The notes: a model not told the origin generated them from the sequence alone. A DNA stretch of 64,000 nt from Azospirillum canadense (GCF_025961225.1 NZ_JAOQNG010000008.1:31603-95602), one strand, 5' to 3'. Shown: positions 27,401 to 36,872, counted from the stretch's first letter. Program-made: numbers and translations.

Positions 27401-30400
27401 TCTACGTCTCGGCGACGAGCGCCCGGCCGGCGACGCCGGTCACCACGACCTTCCTGTCGCAGTACACGATCACCGACCTGCCGGCCAACGCGCGCCGGTA
27501 CCTGTGGCTGCGCGCCAAGGACGCCAGCGACAATTTCGGCAACTTCGTCGGCCCGGCCGCGGTCACGACCGGCGCCATCGTCGCCGGCGACTTCGACGCC
27601 GGGGCGCCGGCGACGCCGACCGGGCTGGCCCTGGCGCAGAACAACGCGCCGCTGGCCGACGGCACGCTGTCGACGCGCCTGAACATCACCTGGACCGCCA
27701 ACAGCGAATCTGACCTCGACGGCTACGAGCTGGAGGTGCGTGAGGGGCTGACCGCCGGCTGGCCGGGCAACGCCGCCACGCCGACCGGCATTCCGGCGGG
27801 CAACACGACGGCCTACGCGCTCACCGTGCGCGCGGGCTTCACCTACGGCGTCAAGATCCGCGCCAAGGACTTCCTCGGCCAGACCTCGGGCTGGTCGGCG
27901 GAGGTCGTGCTCGGCGTCACCGGCGACGCGGTTGGCCCGGCCAAGCCGACCGGCGTGCAGACGACCGCGCTATTCCAGGCGATCCGCGTCGACTGGGTGA
28001 ACCCGAGCGACGCCGACTTCGACCAGGTGCGCGTCTGGGCCAACACGAGCAGCGACGCCGCGACGAAGACGCTGGTCTGGGAGGGCCACGCCTCGTCCTT
28101 CACACACGAGGTCAACACCGCCGGGGCGACGCGCTACTACTGGCTCGAAGCGCTCGATATCAGCGGCAACCCGTCGGGCTTCACCGGCCCGTACAGCGCG
28201 ACGACCGCGACCCTGTCGGCCGGCAGCTTCGCGTCCGACGCCCAGCCGGTGAAGACCGTCACCGCCAACCCGCTTGCCGCCGGCAACCTGAACAACGGCA
28301 GCCTCGGCGGCGGCGCGACGACGATCAGCTACGGCGGCCGCCTCTACACCTGGGATGGCGCGAAGTGGGTCGACGCGGTTAGCGCGAGCAACCTCTCCGG
28401 CCAGATCGGTGACGGCCAGATCAGTGGCGTCAGCACGGGCAAGCTGTCCGGCACGATCGCCGACAACCAGATCGCCGGGCTCAGCGCGGCCAAGGTCACG
28501 GGCGACCTGACCAACGCCCAGATCAACGTCAGCAAGCTCCAGGGCCAGATCGCCAACAGCCAGCTCGGCACCGGGATCGACGCCGCCAAGCTGTCGGGCG
28601 ACATCACCAACGCCACCATGGCGGCCGGCAAGATCACCGGGCAGATCACGCAGACCCAGATCACCGACGGCGCCATCAGCACGCCGAAGCTGGCGGCGGG
28701 CTCGGTGGTCGCTTCCAAGCTGGCCGTCGTTCCGAACAACCTGTGCCCCGATCCGTTGTTCCTCGACCAGTCCTTCTGGACGCCGGACGCGGGCGGCTGG
28801 TTCTTCGAGAAGACTACCAACGCGAACGAACTCGGCACCTTCTCCTACGTCGTCCTGTGGGATGGGTCCTACACCGGGTCCGCGCGCAGGCACGTCTGGT
28901 CACCCGCGCTACCCTACGCGGGGGCCAACCGCACGCTGCGTTTCCGCGCCCGCGGTGCGGTGACCAACACCACGCAGACGGTCTACGCCGGGGTTCAGTG
29001 TTGGGACAATGCCAACAACTTCCTCGCCATGACCTCGGTGTCCTGGGGAGCGAGCCCGGCCGGAACGGGTGTGAGTGTTCAGGAAAGCACCATCGTCGTC
29101 CCGGCGAACACAGCGCTCCTGAAACTCGTGGTCTTCCAGGACGGCACCGCGCCTTGGAAGGGCGTCGCCAAAGTCTCCGAGGTGGAGCTGTGCGAGGCCG
29201 CCACCGCCTCGATGATCGTCGATGGCGCCGTCGTGGCCGGCAAGATCGCCACCAACGCGGTGACCGCCGGCACCGTCGCGGCCGGCGTGATCTCGGCGCG
29301 GGAGATCCAGACCGGGGCCATCACGGCGTCGAAGATCGGCGTGACCGATCTCACGAACTTGGTGCCCAACAATCTGTTCGACGACAACGCCGCCGGCTGG
29401 TATCGCGCGAGCGGGCAGCCGGTGTCGCTGCTCACGACTTGGGGCGCCGACTGGGGACCGAACGGCGCGCTGCGCGTCGAGCCCAACGAATGGCACTACT
29501 CGCCGCGCTTCGAGGTCGAGCCTCTGCGCGAATACTATGTGTCGTCCTACATCACGACCAACAACACCGGCCTGGTCGACCTGTTCATCGACTTCCTCGA
29601 CAAGAACGGAGGCTTCCTCTCCAACGCCCAGCTGATCACCTCCAAGCCGTTTCCGGACAACTCCACGATCTCCGGCTCCTTCACGGTTCCGGCGAACACC
29701 TTCTACGCGCGGGTCTGCTACCGGAAGTCCGTCAACTACATGGCGGTCGGTCATCCAACCGTCCGCATGAAGAACAACGGCAGCTTGATCGTCGACGGGA
29801 CGATCCAGTCCAACCATGTCGCGTCCCAGGCGATCACCACCAGCAAGCTGCTGGTCGCCTCGACCGGCGCGGCGCTCAACGCCGACCCGAGCCTGCTGGA
29901 CATTTCGGCGTGGCAGTATTGGGACGGCGGATCGGCCCAGGCGCTTTTCACGATGGTGAGCGATGGCGCGGCCGGCAACAACGTCGTCCGCTCCCTGGGC
30001 GGCCACGTCAACGGGACGTGGATGTATGCCCGGCAGCGCATCGCGGTCGACCCGACAAAGTCCTACCGGGTGCGCTGCCTCGCGCGCCGGTCCTCCGACG
30101 CGACCGGCCTCTTCTACATGGGCGTCGCGGCGTTCGACTTCCAAGGCAACAACCTGGACAGCGGCGGCAACGGCGGCCGCGGTGGCAGCCAGTGGTTCTA
30201 CGCCGCGTCGGCGGTGACGCCCGGCACGGGCTGGACGACCTACGTCGGCCGCTTTGGCGCCGGGACTGACCTGCCGATCCCGAGCAACGTCAAGACCATC
30301 AGCCCGCTGTTCATTTTGAACTACGGCTCCGGCGCGGCTGGCTACATGGAGGTCCAGGACCTCCGCCTGGAAGAGTGCGTCCCCGGCTCGCTGATCGTGG

Positions 30401-33400
30401 ACGGCGCCATCACCGGCGACAAGGTGGCGGCAAACGCCATCTCGGCCCGGCACATCGTCATCTCCGACGCCGAGAACCTGATCCCGGACAACGCCTTCCT
30501 GGACGCCAACTCCTGGGTTTACGCCGGCACTTGGGCGGGACCCGCTGCGGGCCGCGTCGGGTTGGCGGCGGTCTCGGGGTGGCGCACGGCCTACGGCTAC
30601 GAGTTCCGCTCCTACGAAGGCAACATCTGCTCGCAACCCTTCACGATGATCCCTGGGGACCAGTATCGGTTCGGGTTCCAGGGCTGGTCGAACTCCAGCG
30701 ACATCTCCATCGAGATGTGGGTTCACAACGAAGAGACCGACTACTGGTATCGCCTCGGCTTCTGGTATCCGAACGGCAGTCTTGTCGATTACGCCTTCAC
30801 CTGGACGGCGCCGTCTGATCTTCGCCGCGCTCGCTTCCACCTGATCCGCCGTGGCGGGACCAGCGCCACCAACGTTTGGGCGACGGTCGCGGCCCCTTAC
30901 TGCCGGCGTCTGAACGGCGGCGAGCTAATCGTCGATGGCGCGGTGACCGCCAACAAGATCGGCGCGCTCGCGGTCACCGGCGACAAGGTCGCGGCGGGCA
31001 CGCTGACGGTCGACAAGCTCGCCGTTTTCTCGACCGGCAACTTGATGGCCGGGGCGGACCTGTCCGCCGGCAAGACCTATTGGAATCTCAGCTGGAACCA
31101 GAACAACAACCCGCATGACTTCGGTCAGGATGGTCCCGACGCCAATTGGTATCCGGTCGGTGGGCACTCGCTGTTCGTCCACCAGACCAGCGGCGGTGCT
31201 GGGATCATCGATTACAAGTATATGCACCCGAGTGTCGGCGGCCTCTCCGAGCGCGTTCCCGTCGAGCCTGGAAAGTATGTCGAGTTCAGCTTCTACGCCC
31301 TCGCGCACCGCTGCTCCGTGGTGGCGCTGCTCATCTTCGATGACGCCAACGGCAACTACATCACGGAAATTCCGTCTGCCCCCTGCACCACGCCGGGGAC
31401 GAACGGGAAGCAGTTGTCGCTTTGGGTTCGCCTCTGGGTCAAGGCCCAGGTGCCGAGCAACGCCGCGACCGTGCGCCTCATCATGCGCAAGAGCGGCACC
31501 GACGCCGGGCAGAGCGACAGCTGGGCCTTCTGGACGCATCCCTTCTACGGGTATTGCGGCGCGAACGCCACGGAGCCCCAACCCTGGCAGCCGGGCGGCT
31601 CGACCGCGATCTCCGGCGCGAGCCTGGTCACCGGTTCCATCGTCGCCGACAAGCTGGCGGTGAACTCCGTCACGGCCAATGCCATTGCTGCTGGCGCGGT
31701 CACCGTTGACAAGCTGGCGGCGAACAGCATCACCGCGACCAAGCTGGCGCTCGGCGATCTGACCAACCTCGTCCCGGACAACAACCTGGACGAAATGTCG
31801 TGGGGCAACTGGAACGCCAATGGCTCGCTGACCAGGGTCAACGCGACGGGTGACTGGCGGGCCACGCGGATTTTCCAGGTGGATATGCCTGGAAACGACT
31901 GGTGCCATGTCGCCTCCGGCAATTTTCGCGTCGAGCCGGGTAAATCCTACCGCATCTCCGGCATGTTCCAGAGGAACGGGTCGGCGACGGGGACTGCGAC
32001 GATCTATGTGGATTGGCTCACCTGGGACGGGCAGTGGATTTACAACGCGGGCAACTGGGACCAGTCGGTGGGGAACACCGGCCCGCAGGAAATCGCCGCA
32101 ACGCTCGTTGCTCCAGCCAACGCGGCGTTTGCCCGTCTGCTCTACCGTATCGGCAGCACGGCGACCGGCCGGTGGTTCTTCGGCGGCGCCATCGTCAAGC
32201 GGCTGTATGGCGGCGAGCTGATCGTCGACGGGACGATCACCACCAACCACATGGGCGCCAACACGATCAACGGCGATCGGATCACCGGCGGCACCATCGC
32301 CGGCGACAAGATCACCGCCGGCACGATCACCGGCGACCGCCTGGCGCTCGGCTTCGCGAAGATGGACGCAATCCGCGTCGTCGGGCACAGCAACAACGTC
32401 ACGGCCGGCCCGACCAACGGCGTCTACATCAACAACGCGCGGCGCGGCGAGAACCTGACGCGCGGCCTCAACGCCTGGGCGTTCGACCGCAGCACGCACG
32501 CCTTCATCGAGTTCCGCTCCTGGGACCTCTACGGCAACTATAGCCTTGCCGGCGACATGATGAACTGGCTGAACGCCCAGGGCAGCGACCGCCTGATCTT
32601 CATCGCCAGCTACGACGCCCATCGGGTTGCGGACGACGGCCTGCTGACCGCGCTGAAGCGCATCGGCGCCTCCAGCGCCGCCAAGACCGCCGACGCCAAC
32701 CGCTACCCCTACGCCCTGATCGGCTGGGGCGGGCTGGGCGAGGGCAACGGCCTCGAAATGCGCAAGGATGGCAACAGCACCGTCCCGGCCGAGGTGTCGA
32801 CGCTGTGGTGCGACAGCAACGTCTTCGGGATTTCCACCGGCTCCGGTCCGTTCACGACGATCGAGCCCGGCCGGATCCTGGTCGGTGGCACCAACGGCCT
32901 CGACGGCTACTTCAACGGCACCACCATCGACGGCGGCAAGCTCACCGCCAACAGCGTCCAGGGCGACCGCATCATCGCCGGGACGATGTCGGGCGACCGC
33001 ATCGCCGCCGGCTCGCTCGGCGTGTCGGCGCTCGCCACCTTCGCCACCGCGAACATGCTGGTCAACAGTGACTTCGCGGGCGGCACCTGGGGTTGGCAGT
33101 ATACTGGCACCAACAATGGCGTTCCCCATAACTACGGCATTGATTTGCCCGGATGGTTCCCGGTCGGTTCTCACGCGCTCTACATCGAGCAACTGAGCGG
33201 AACGTCGGGAGGTGTCTTTGATGCCTACTACCGACACCCGAACGCCGCCGCCGGGTGGCCCCGGCTCCCCATCGAACCTGGGCAGACCTACGAGTTCTCG
33301 GCCTATACCGGCAATCATCGCTGCTCTGGGAACCTCTACATCGCTTGGTATGACTCGGCGGGGAATGGTCTTGGCACCACGGCGCTCACGGCGGCCTGCA

Positions 33401-34194
33401 CCAACAACGCCGAAGCCGGAGGCGGGCAGTTGTTGTCGGGGTGGAAGCGGCTGTGGGTCAAGGGGACCGCACCGAGCAACGCGGCCTACGCGGAACCGGT
33501 GATCCGCAAGAACAACACCTTCTCGGGCCAAGCGAACAGCTACATGTTCGTTGCCTACGTCTTCTTCGGCGTCTGCGGTATCAACGCGACGGGACCGCAA
33601 CCGTGGGCTCCGGCGGGTCAGACGACCATCCTGGGCGACCAGATCAGCACCGGCACGTTGAACGCCAACCGCATCGTCGCCGGCACGATCACCGGCAATC
33701 TGATCGGCAACGCCGAGCTGGGCACGCTGAAGCTGGCGGGCAACGCGGTGACGGTGCCCTCGGCCGGCTACTACCCGGAGGAGGTTTGGGTCGGCAATGT
33801 CTTCACCGACAACCCGGCGGCGTGGTGGTACGGCTCGACGGCCGACTTCGTCAGCGACGGCTCGCCGGTCCTTCTCGTCGGGTCGTTCGTGGCGCGCATT
33901 GATGACGGCGGGTCGTCGACCAACAACAACTGCGCCGGCTGGATCGAGCGCGTGAACTGGGGCGACAGCAACAACATCACGCGCATCACCAGCCAATCGA
34001 TCTTCCTGCAAAACCTCGCGGTGGGCACCTCCTGGCCGTCGAACGCCGGTTGCTTCACGGCGGTTGCCGTCGACTACCCGCCGGCCGGCATGACCGTCCG
34101 ATACAAGATCATGGCGGCGAAGGGCAAAGGCGCCGGCTCGCCGAACGTCTGGGTCTCTAATCGCGGTATCTATCATATGGCCTGCAAACGGTGA
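24424..34194 (+). CDS. Giant tail tip / host specificity protein J-like
   Basis: About 3,256 aa, nearly three times lambda gpJ (1,132 aa). Residues 1-650 are the gpJ hub (NTIARFLDVIAEGEIGGLVDGAKSIYINGTPL start). About 654-1260 hold fibronectin-III-like domains. After a QI/KLSG repeat stalk (about 1320-1430) come seven carbohydrate-binding-like beta modules, at roughly 1434-1600, 1644-1790, 1811-1990, 2014-2166, 2204-2396, 2446-2596 and 2875-3070, each joined by LIVDGAI...AITxxKLA linkers. Residues about 2644-2810 look like an ILEI/PANDER (FAM3-type) domain. Modules 5 and 7 are clearly related copies. Expected to bind host surface glycans. Confidence 0.9.
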   Translation: MTEMNLRGILGAGGGKSGGSSGAGAVEDPNNLQSNTIARFLDVIAEGEIGGLVDGAKSIYINGTPLQASDGTYNFAGVSWQSRNGTTWQAPVAGFSDVEHEVNLNNRKITVAGSPGPLITTIENGTIDRLRVTMAVDALTQQDTSNGNLHGAAVQYAIDTRPEGGAWTEVLNDTISGKTTSTFPKAVYVSKPAGATGRWDFRVRRLTPDSTTVTLRNDLYVVSYTEITDSWLVYPDTALMAVEIDAKQFGSSIPDRTYEVWGRKIRVPANYDPVARTYAISGPGTSGGIWDGSFKLAVTDNPAWVLYDLLTDERAGLGAVFGGLAPDKGSFYQIAKYCDASIPDGFGGTEPRFRCSCVLNTREEAYKVLQSIASSFRGMLYWASGTVYAAADMPADPAKLVTPANVIDGLISYEGTALKARHSVVAVTWYDPADGYKPAVELVEDPELIALYGWRQADVTAYGCTSRGQARRQGLWVLNSERYETETATWTAALDHADVKPGDIVEIRDPVRAGVRFGGRLAGVTDAHRVTLDAPVDLAAGHSYQLSVMLPTGAVESRPVVTDGQAKTLLTLDLDTPYSMTPEVGKVWALVGTDVSSSLWRVVANQQSEAHLYKITALKHDSTKYARIELGLKIDPLAYTRLTTGDAVPAPQNVTVTKQTYSVPGGLRTRFLLSWSPPNSAIVSAYQVQYETPSGLWVDAGKIVTVSYEINDLEIGSYRFRVRSLTKDNRGSSWVMASSTVAATDEEFAAPPQTPTQLTLNTSVYEDERAGTTLVALGAAWVPGFDSDIKHFEVAHKRTSDTEWTVDRTTDTVKTWWVDAGTEYHVKVRAVDLLDQPSAYTADAVITSAIPLTKPSAPALSDATLNEHNLGETTVRRKVDVHWAANPVEERVSSYIVMVGSAALQGGFEMPATGTSYSYEWTGSRGPGYTHVRVRAVNVKGQKSDWSAWFPLTVVADTTPPADPTGLTASPGLRLLNWSWTNPTDDDFAGVEVYVSATSARPATPVTTTFLSQYTITDLPANARRYLWLRAKDASDNFGNFVGPAAVTTGAIVAGDFDAGAPATPTGLALAQNNAPLADGTLSTRLNITWTANSESDLDGYELEVREGLTAGWPGNAATPTGIPAGNTTAYALTVRAGFTYGVKIRAKDFLGQTSGWSAEVVLGVTGDAVGPAKPTGVQTTALFQAIRVDWVNPSDADFDQVRVWANTSSDAATKTLVWEGHASSFTHEVNTAGATRYYWLEALDISGNPSGFTGPYSATTATLSAGSFASDAQPVKTVTANPLAAGNLNNGSLGGGATTISYGGRLYTWDGAKWVDAVSASNLSGQIGDGQISGVSTGKLSGTIADNQIAGLSAAKVTGDLTNAQINVSKLQGQIANSQLGTGIDAAKLSGDITNATMAAGKITGQITQTQITDGAISTPKLAAGSVVASKLAVVPNNLCPDPLFLDQSFWTPDAGGWFFEKTTNANELGTFSYVVLWDGSYTGSARRHVWSPALPYAGANRTLRFRARGAVTNTTQTVYAGVQCWDNANNFLAMTSVSWGASPAGTGVSVQESTIVVPANTALLKLVVFQDGTAPWKGVAKVSEVELCEAATASMIVDGAVVAGKIATNAVTAGTVAAGVISAREIQTGAITASKIGVTDLTNLVPNNLFDDNAAGWYRASGQPVSLLTTWGADWGPNGALRVEPNEWHYSPRFEVEPLREYYVSSYITTNNTGLVDLFIDFLDKNGGFLSNAQLITSKPFPDNSTISGSFTVPANTFYARVCYRKSVNYMAVGHPTVRMKNNGSLIVDGTIQSNHVASQAITTSKLLVASTGAALNADPSLLDISAWQYWDGGSAQALFTMVSDGAAGNNVVRSLGGHVNGTWMYARQRIAVDPTKSYRVRCLARRSSDATGLFYMGVAAFDFQGNNLDSGGNGGRGGSQWFYAASAVTPGTGWTTYVGRFGAGTDLPIPSNVKTISPLFILNYGSGAAGYMEVQDLRLEECVPGSLIVDGAITGDKVAANAISARHIVISDAENLIPDNAFLDANSWVYAGTWAGPAAGRVGLAAVSGWRTAYGYEFRSYEGNICSQPFTMIPGDQYRFGFQGWSNSSDISIEMWVHNEETDYWYRLGFWYPNGSLVDYAFTWTAPSDLRRARFHLIRRGGTSATNVWATVAAPYCRRLNGGELIVDGAVTANKIGALAVTGDKVAAGTLTVDKLAVFSTGNLMAGADLSAGKTYWNLSWNQNNNPHDFGQDGPDANWYPVGGHSLFVHQTSGGAGIIDYKYMHPSVGGLSERVPVEPGKYVEFSFYALAHRCSVVALLIFDDANGNYITEIPSAPCTTPGTNGKQLSLWVRLWVKAQVPSNAATVRLIMRKSGTDAGQSDSWAFWTHPFYGYCGANATEPQPWQPGGSTAISGASLVTGSIVADKLAVNSVTANAIAAGAVTVDKLAANSITATKLALGDLTNLVPDNNLDEMSWGNWNANGSLTRVNATGDWRATRIFQVDMPGNDWCHVASGNFRVEPGKSYRISGMFQRNGSATGTATIYVDWLTWDGQWIYNAGNWDQSVGNTGPQEIAATLVAPANAAFARLLYRIGSTATGRWFFGGAIVKRLYGGELIVDGTITTNHMGANTINGDRITGGTIAGDKITAGTITGDRLALGFAKMDAIRVVGHSNNVTAGPTNGVYINNARRGENLTRGLNAWAFDRSTHAFIEFRSWDLYGNYSLAGDMMNWLNAQGSDRLIFIASYDAHRVADDGLLTALKRIGASSAAKTADANRYPYALIGWGGLGEGNGLEMRKDGNSTVPAEVSTLWCDSNVFGISTGSGPFTTIEPGRILVGGTNGLDGYFNGTTIDGGKLTANSVQGDRIIAGTMSGDRIAAGSLGVSALATFATANMLVNSDFAGGTWGWQYTGTNNGVPHNYGIDLPGWFPVGSHALYIEQLSGTSGGVFDAYYRHPNAAAGWPRLPIEPGQTYEFSAYTGNHRCSGNLYIAWYDSAGNGLGTTALTAACTNNAEAGGGQLLSGWKRLWVKGTAPSNAAYAEPVIRKNNTFSGQANSYMFVAYVFFGVCGINATGPQPWAPAGQTTILGDQISTGTLNANRIVAGTITGNLIGNAELGTLKLAGNAVTVPSAGYYPEEVWVGNVFTDNPAAWWYGSTADFVSDGSPVLLVGSFVARIDDGGSSTNNNCAGWIERVNWGDSNNITRITSQSIFLQNLAVGTSWPSNAGCFTAVAVDYPPAGMTVRYKIMAAKGKGAGSPNVWVSNRGIYHMACKR

Positions 34195-34616
34195 TGAGCA
34201 TGAGCGACGAGACGGAAACCCTCCAGGTCACCATCCAGGTCAGCCCCTACGACGCGGCCACCGGCCGCGTCCTCGGCACGCTGACCCTGCCGCCATCCGG
34301 GCTGCCGCTCCAGACCGTGCCGCTCTACCTGGGCGTGCTTGACAGCGCGACGCAGTACGTCGACCCGGCGAGCGGCGAGGCGCGCGAGCGCCCGCTCCTC
34401 GACCTCACCGTCGACACGACGACGATCCGCGCCGACGGATCCGACGTGGCGACGATCAGCGGCATCCCGCCGGGCACCGTCGTCTACTCACCGCTCGGCC
34501 GCCACGTCATCGACGACGGCGTGCTCGAATACACGACCGTCTACCCGGGCGACCACCGCTTCGTCATCGACGCCTTTCCCGCGCAGCGCCAGGAGGTCAC
34601 GATCCATGCGAATTAA
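34194..34616 (+). CDS. Hypothetical protein downstream of J
   Basis: About 140 aa; starts at ATG 34194 overlapping the J stop (TGATG); ATG 34200 and GTG 34191 are alternatives. All-beta: LQVTIQVSPYDAATGRVLGTL, then DVATISGIPPGTVVYSP and YPGDHRFVIDAFPAQ, like a small Ig-like virion module. Probably a tail fibre accessory. The next gene's ATG lies inside its last codons. Confidence 0.65.
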   Translation: MSMSDETETLQVTIQVSPYDAATGRVLGTLTLPPSGLPLQTVPLYLGVLDSATQYVDPASGEARERPLLDLTVDTTTIRADGSDVATISGIPPGTVVYSPLGRHVIDDGVLEYTTVYPGDHRFVIDAFPAQRQEVTIHAN

Positions 34617-35121
34617 CAACGCCCCCGCCGACTGGAGCGGCGTGCGCGCCCGGCGCGACCAGCTGCTCGTCGCCTGCGACTGGACGCAGATGCCCGACGC
34701 GCCGCTCGACGCCGCGCTCAAGGAGGCTTGGCGCGCCTACCGCCAGCAGCTCCGCGATCTCACCGACACCTTCTCCGACCCGACCGCCGTCGTGTGGCCG
34801 GCGCAGCCGACCGAGGCGTCGCCCGCGCCACCGCCGGTCCCCACCAGCATCAGCGATCGCCAGTTCTTCCAGCAGCTTGCGACCGTCGGCATCATCTCGC
34901 AGGCCGAGGCTCTGGCCGCGGTGAAGACCGGCGCCATTCCGGCGGCGCTCGCCGGAATCCTCGACGCCCTGCCGGACGACCAGAAGTTCGCCGCCGAGAT
35001 GCTGCTCAGTGGGGCGACGACCTTTGAACGCGCTCACCCGCTGTCGGTCGCCATCGGCACGGCCCGCGGCATGACGGCGGCGGAGGTCGACGCCTTCTTC
35101 CGCGCGGCGGCGGCGCTGTGA
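34606..35121 (+). CDS. Tail (fibre) assembly chaperone-like protein
   Basis: 171 aa from ATG 34606 with perfect AGGAGG upstream; overlaps the previous gene by 11 nt. Residues 8-65 match the phage tail assembly chaperone pattern: ARRDQLLVACDWTQMPDAPL, WRAYRQQLRDL, and VVWPAQP. Residues 80-171 form a helical domain (FFQQLATVGIISQAEALAAVKTG). Such proteins help fold tail fibres, consistent with the giant fibre gene upstream. Confidence 0.8.
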   Translation: MRINNAPADWSGVRARRDQLLVACDWTQMPDAPLDAALKEAWRAYRQQLRDLTDTFSDPTAVVWPAQPTEASPAPPPVPTSISDRQFFQQLATVGIISQAEALAAVKTGAIPAALAGILDALPDDQKFAAEMLLSGATTFERAHPLSVAIGTARGMTAAEVDAFFRAAAAL

Positions 35122-35378
35122 CCCCGCGCGCCTTCCTGCTCAACCTGGCCGTCGCCGTCGACCAGCTCGCGAGCGCGCTGACCGGCGGGGCGGCCGACGA
35201 GACGATTTCCAGCCGTCTCGGCAAGGCGCAGCGCGGCGACTATGGGCCGCGCTGGCGGACCGCCACCGCGCCGCTGCGGTGGCTGGTCGACGCCCTGTTC
35301 CGTCTGCTGACCGGACAACCGGATCACTGCCGCACGCACATCGAAGAGGATGAGGGCTGGGACAAGCTGACGCCCTGA
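35118..35378 (+). CDS. Conserved phage protein, membrane-associated
   Basis: 86 aa from GTG 35118 overlapping the previous stop. N-terminal amphipathic helix (LNLAVAVDQLASALTGGAADETISSRLGKAQRG), hydrophobic PLRWLVDALFRLLTG and a charged DHCRTHIEEDEG end. Similar proteins are common next to phage lysis or tail fibre genes; function unknown. Confidence 0.65.
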   Translation: MTPRAFLLNLAVAVDQLASALTGGAADETISSRLGKAQRGDYGPRWRTATAPLRWLVDALFRLLTGQPDHCRTHIEEDEGWDKLTP

Positions 35379-35402
35379 TCCACCGCGACAAGACACCAAT
35401 CC

Positions 35403-35420
35403 GGCCGCCATCGTGCGGCC
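35403..35420 (+). terminator. GC hairpin upstream of 35444 gene
   Basis: Stem GGCCGC (35403-35408) with GCGGCC (35415-35420), no T tract; weak alone, listed because it repeats the hairpin-before-SD arrangement. Confidence 0.35.
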
Positions 35421-35443
35421 GCCCGCACCCAAGGAGAATCGCC

Positions 35444-35830
35444 ATGCAAAGCCCCGACCTGTGCACCGCCCTCATCGGCCTGATCGACACCGCCTACAAG
35501 GCCGGCGACCACCTCGACGCCGACGGCGCCGTCAAGCGCGACTGGCTCTACGCGGCCGTGGCGATGGCCGCGATCGGCCACAGCGCCCGCGACCGCATCG
35601 CCACGCTGGCCGCCGCCGCGCTGTCGAGCCTGAGCAACTCCGAGCGCACCGCCTTCGCCGACGCCTACGAGCTGCCGCCGGCGGTGACGCGCCTGCTGAT
35701 GGCCGGGCCGGTCGAGTGGCCGGTGCTGCCCGCCGCGGCGCCGGTGATCCCGGTCTACGTGCCGCCGGCGCCCACGGCCGAGGATCCGGACGACGAGAGC
35801 CCCGCGCGCGAAGCGGCCGACGCCGGATGA
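35444..35830 (+). CDS. Hypothetical protein
   Basis: 128 aa with excellent SD AAGGAG 8 nt before ATG. Helical N-terminal two thirds (LCTALIGLIDTAYKAGDHLDADGAVKRDWLYAAVAMAAIGHSA-type helices), Pro-rich linker and acidic tail. No family recognised. It lies between tail fibre and lysis genes. Confidence 0.6.
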   Translation: MQSPDLCTALIGLIDTAYKAGDHLDADGAVKRDWLYAAVAMAAIGHSARDRIATLAAAALSSLSNSERTAFADAYELPPAVTRLLMAGPVEWPVLPAAAPVIPVYVPPAPTAEDPDDESPAREAADAG

Positions 35831-35857
35831 TTTGCCGCGCCAAGCTGCTCTCCCTGG

Positions 35858-35878
35858 CCGCCGGTGGGCGGATTTTTT
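35858..35878 (+). terminator. Intrinsic terminator
   Basis: Stem CCGCC (35858-35862) with GGCGG (35867-35871), then ATTTTTT. The SD of the next gene (GGAGGA) starts directly after it. Confidence 0.65.
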
Positions 35879-35891
35879 ATGGAGGACACGC

Positions 35892-36413
35892 ATGAACACA
35901 CTCACCATCGCCACTGTTGCGTTGCTGCTGGCCTGCGCCTGCCGGGAACGCGGCCAATGGCACAGTTGGCTCGGCACGACGGGGGCCCGCGTGCTGTTCT
36001 GGGGATTTCCCGTTGGCGCTGTCTCGTACGCGCTCACCGGCGCGGCATGGCCGTCCATGGCGTCGGGGGCGCTCGCCTATGTTGGCATGGCAGTGATCCC
36101 ACATGGGGCAGGGCAAAACCTGGCCGTGGCGTGGTCGGGTCCGGTCGACGACGGACTCGCTGGCATCAATCGCGCCGAGCGTATGGGTTATATGGCAACG
36201 GCCTGGGCCGCGCGTATGTGGCTGATCGCGCTGCCCCTCGCGCCAGAGCATCCGGCCGCGCTGTGGCTGCCGATCATCGGCGCGTGGGCAGCAGTCGCCT
36301 ACCTACTCGGCCTTTATCTGCCAGTATTCCACTGGCGGCTGACCTGCGCAACGGAGTGGGGCGAGTTTCTGACCGGCCTTGGCGTCGGCGCCGCGCTCGC
36401 CGGCGCCCTCTAA
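35892..36413 (+). CDS. Polytopic membrane protein
   Basis: 173 aa from ATG 35892 with SD TGGAGG. Four to five hydrophobic segments: about 3-17, 33-52, 58-75, 108-145 and 158-173. No motif identifies it. Its position just before the lipoprotein and endolysin suggests a role at the host envelope, such as superinfection exclusion or lysis support, but this is speculation. Confidence 0.6.
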   Translation: MNTLTIATVALLLACACRERGQWHSWLGTTGARVLFWGFPVGAVSYALTGAAWPSMASGALAYVGMAVIPHGAGQNLAVAWSGPVDDGLAGINRAERMGYMATAWAARMWLIALPLAPEHPAALWLPIIGAWAAVAYLLGLYLPVFHWRLTCATEWGEFLTGLGVGAALAGAL

Positions 36414-36430
36414 TCACAGCGCTCCGGCGT

Positions 36431-36718
36431 TCATGGCACCTTGGCCGTGTCGCAGATGTAAATCACGTTCCACCTTAGGAACGCCGAGGTGATCCCGCTC
36501 GGCACCGCCGATACGTTCACGATCTCCGGCTTCGTCGCGCAAGATGCGGTCGTGTATCGGTCAACATCACGGCGCATCTGGTCCTGGTTGTTGTCCGACA
36601 GTCCGCTCAGTGTCCAGAGCGGGCGGCCGTCTTTCATGCCGGACAGGGCGGGCATCGACTGCGGGCCTGTGCAGGCGGCCAGAGTGATGAGAGCGGCGAG
36701 GGCGGATAAGCGAATCAT
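36431..36718 (-). CDS. Small lipoprotein (moron)
   Basis: 95 aa on the strand opposite to its neighbours. Signal peptide LSALAALITLAAC with lipobox LAAC, Cys at residue 16, so a predicted lipoprotein. The mature part has two further Cys (SCATKP, IYICDTA) that could form a disulfide. The start at 36718 was chosen because the lipoprotein signal begins there. Temperate phages often carry lipoprotein morons that block receptors. Confidence 0.7.
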   Translation of the reverse strand: MIRLSALAALITLAACTGPQSMPALSGMKDGRPLWTLSGLSDNNQDQMRRDVDRYTTASCATKPEIVNVSAVPSGITSAFLRWNVIYICDTAKVP

Positions 36719-36825
36719 GAGGTCTAGCTTCGCTGGTCTGCTGAGACTGTCAAGACAAAGGTGGCCTTGGAGCCATAGGCCAACGGTCAGGGCGTCGCCC
36801 GCGCCCCGCGACAAGACATCAACCC

Positions 36826-36847
36826 GGCCGCCGCGTGCGGCCATTTT
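36826..36847 (+). terminator. Intrinsic terminator before the endolysin
   Basis: Stem GGCCGC (36826-36831) with GCGGCC (36837-36842), then ATTTT; followed by CATGCCCGAGAGGAGG containing the endolysin SD. Confidence 0.6.
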
Positions 36848-36872
36848 CATGCCCGAGAGGAGGTCATCGACA

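Noticed and set aside
24439..34176. Very long leftward open frames opposite the J gene
   Set aside because: Same cause; no motifs, and J has a coherent domain order on the other strand.
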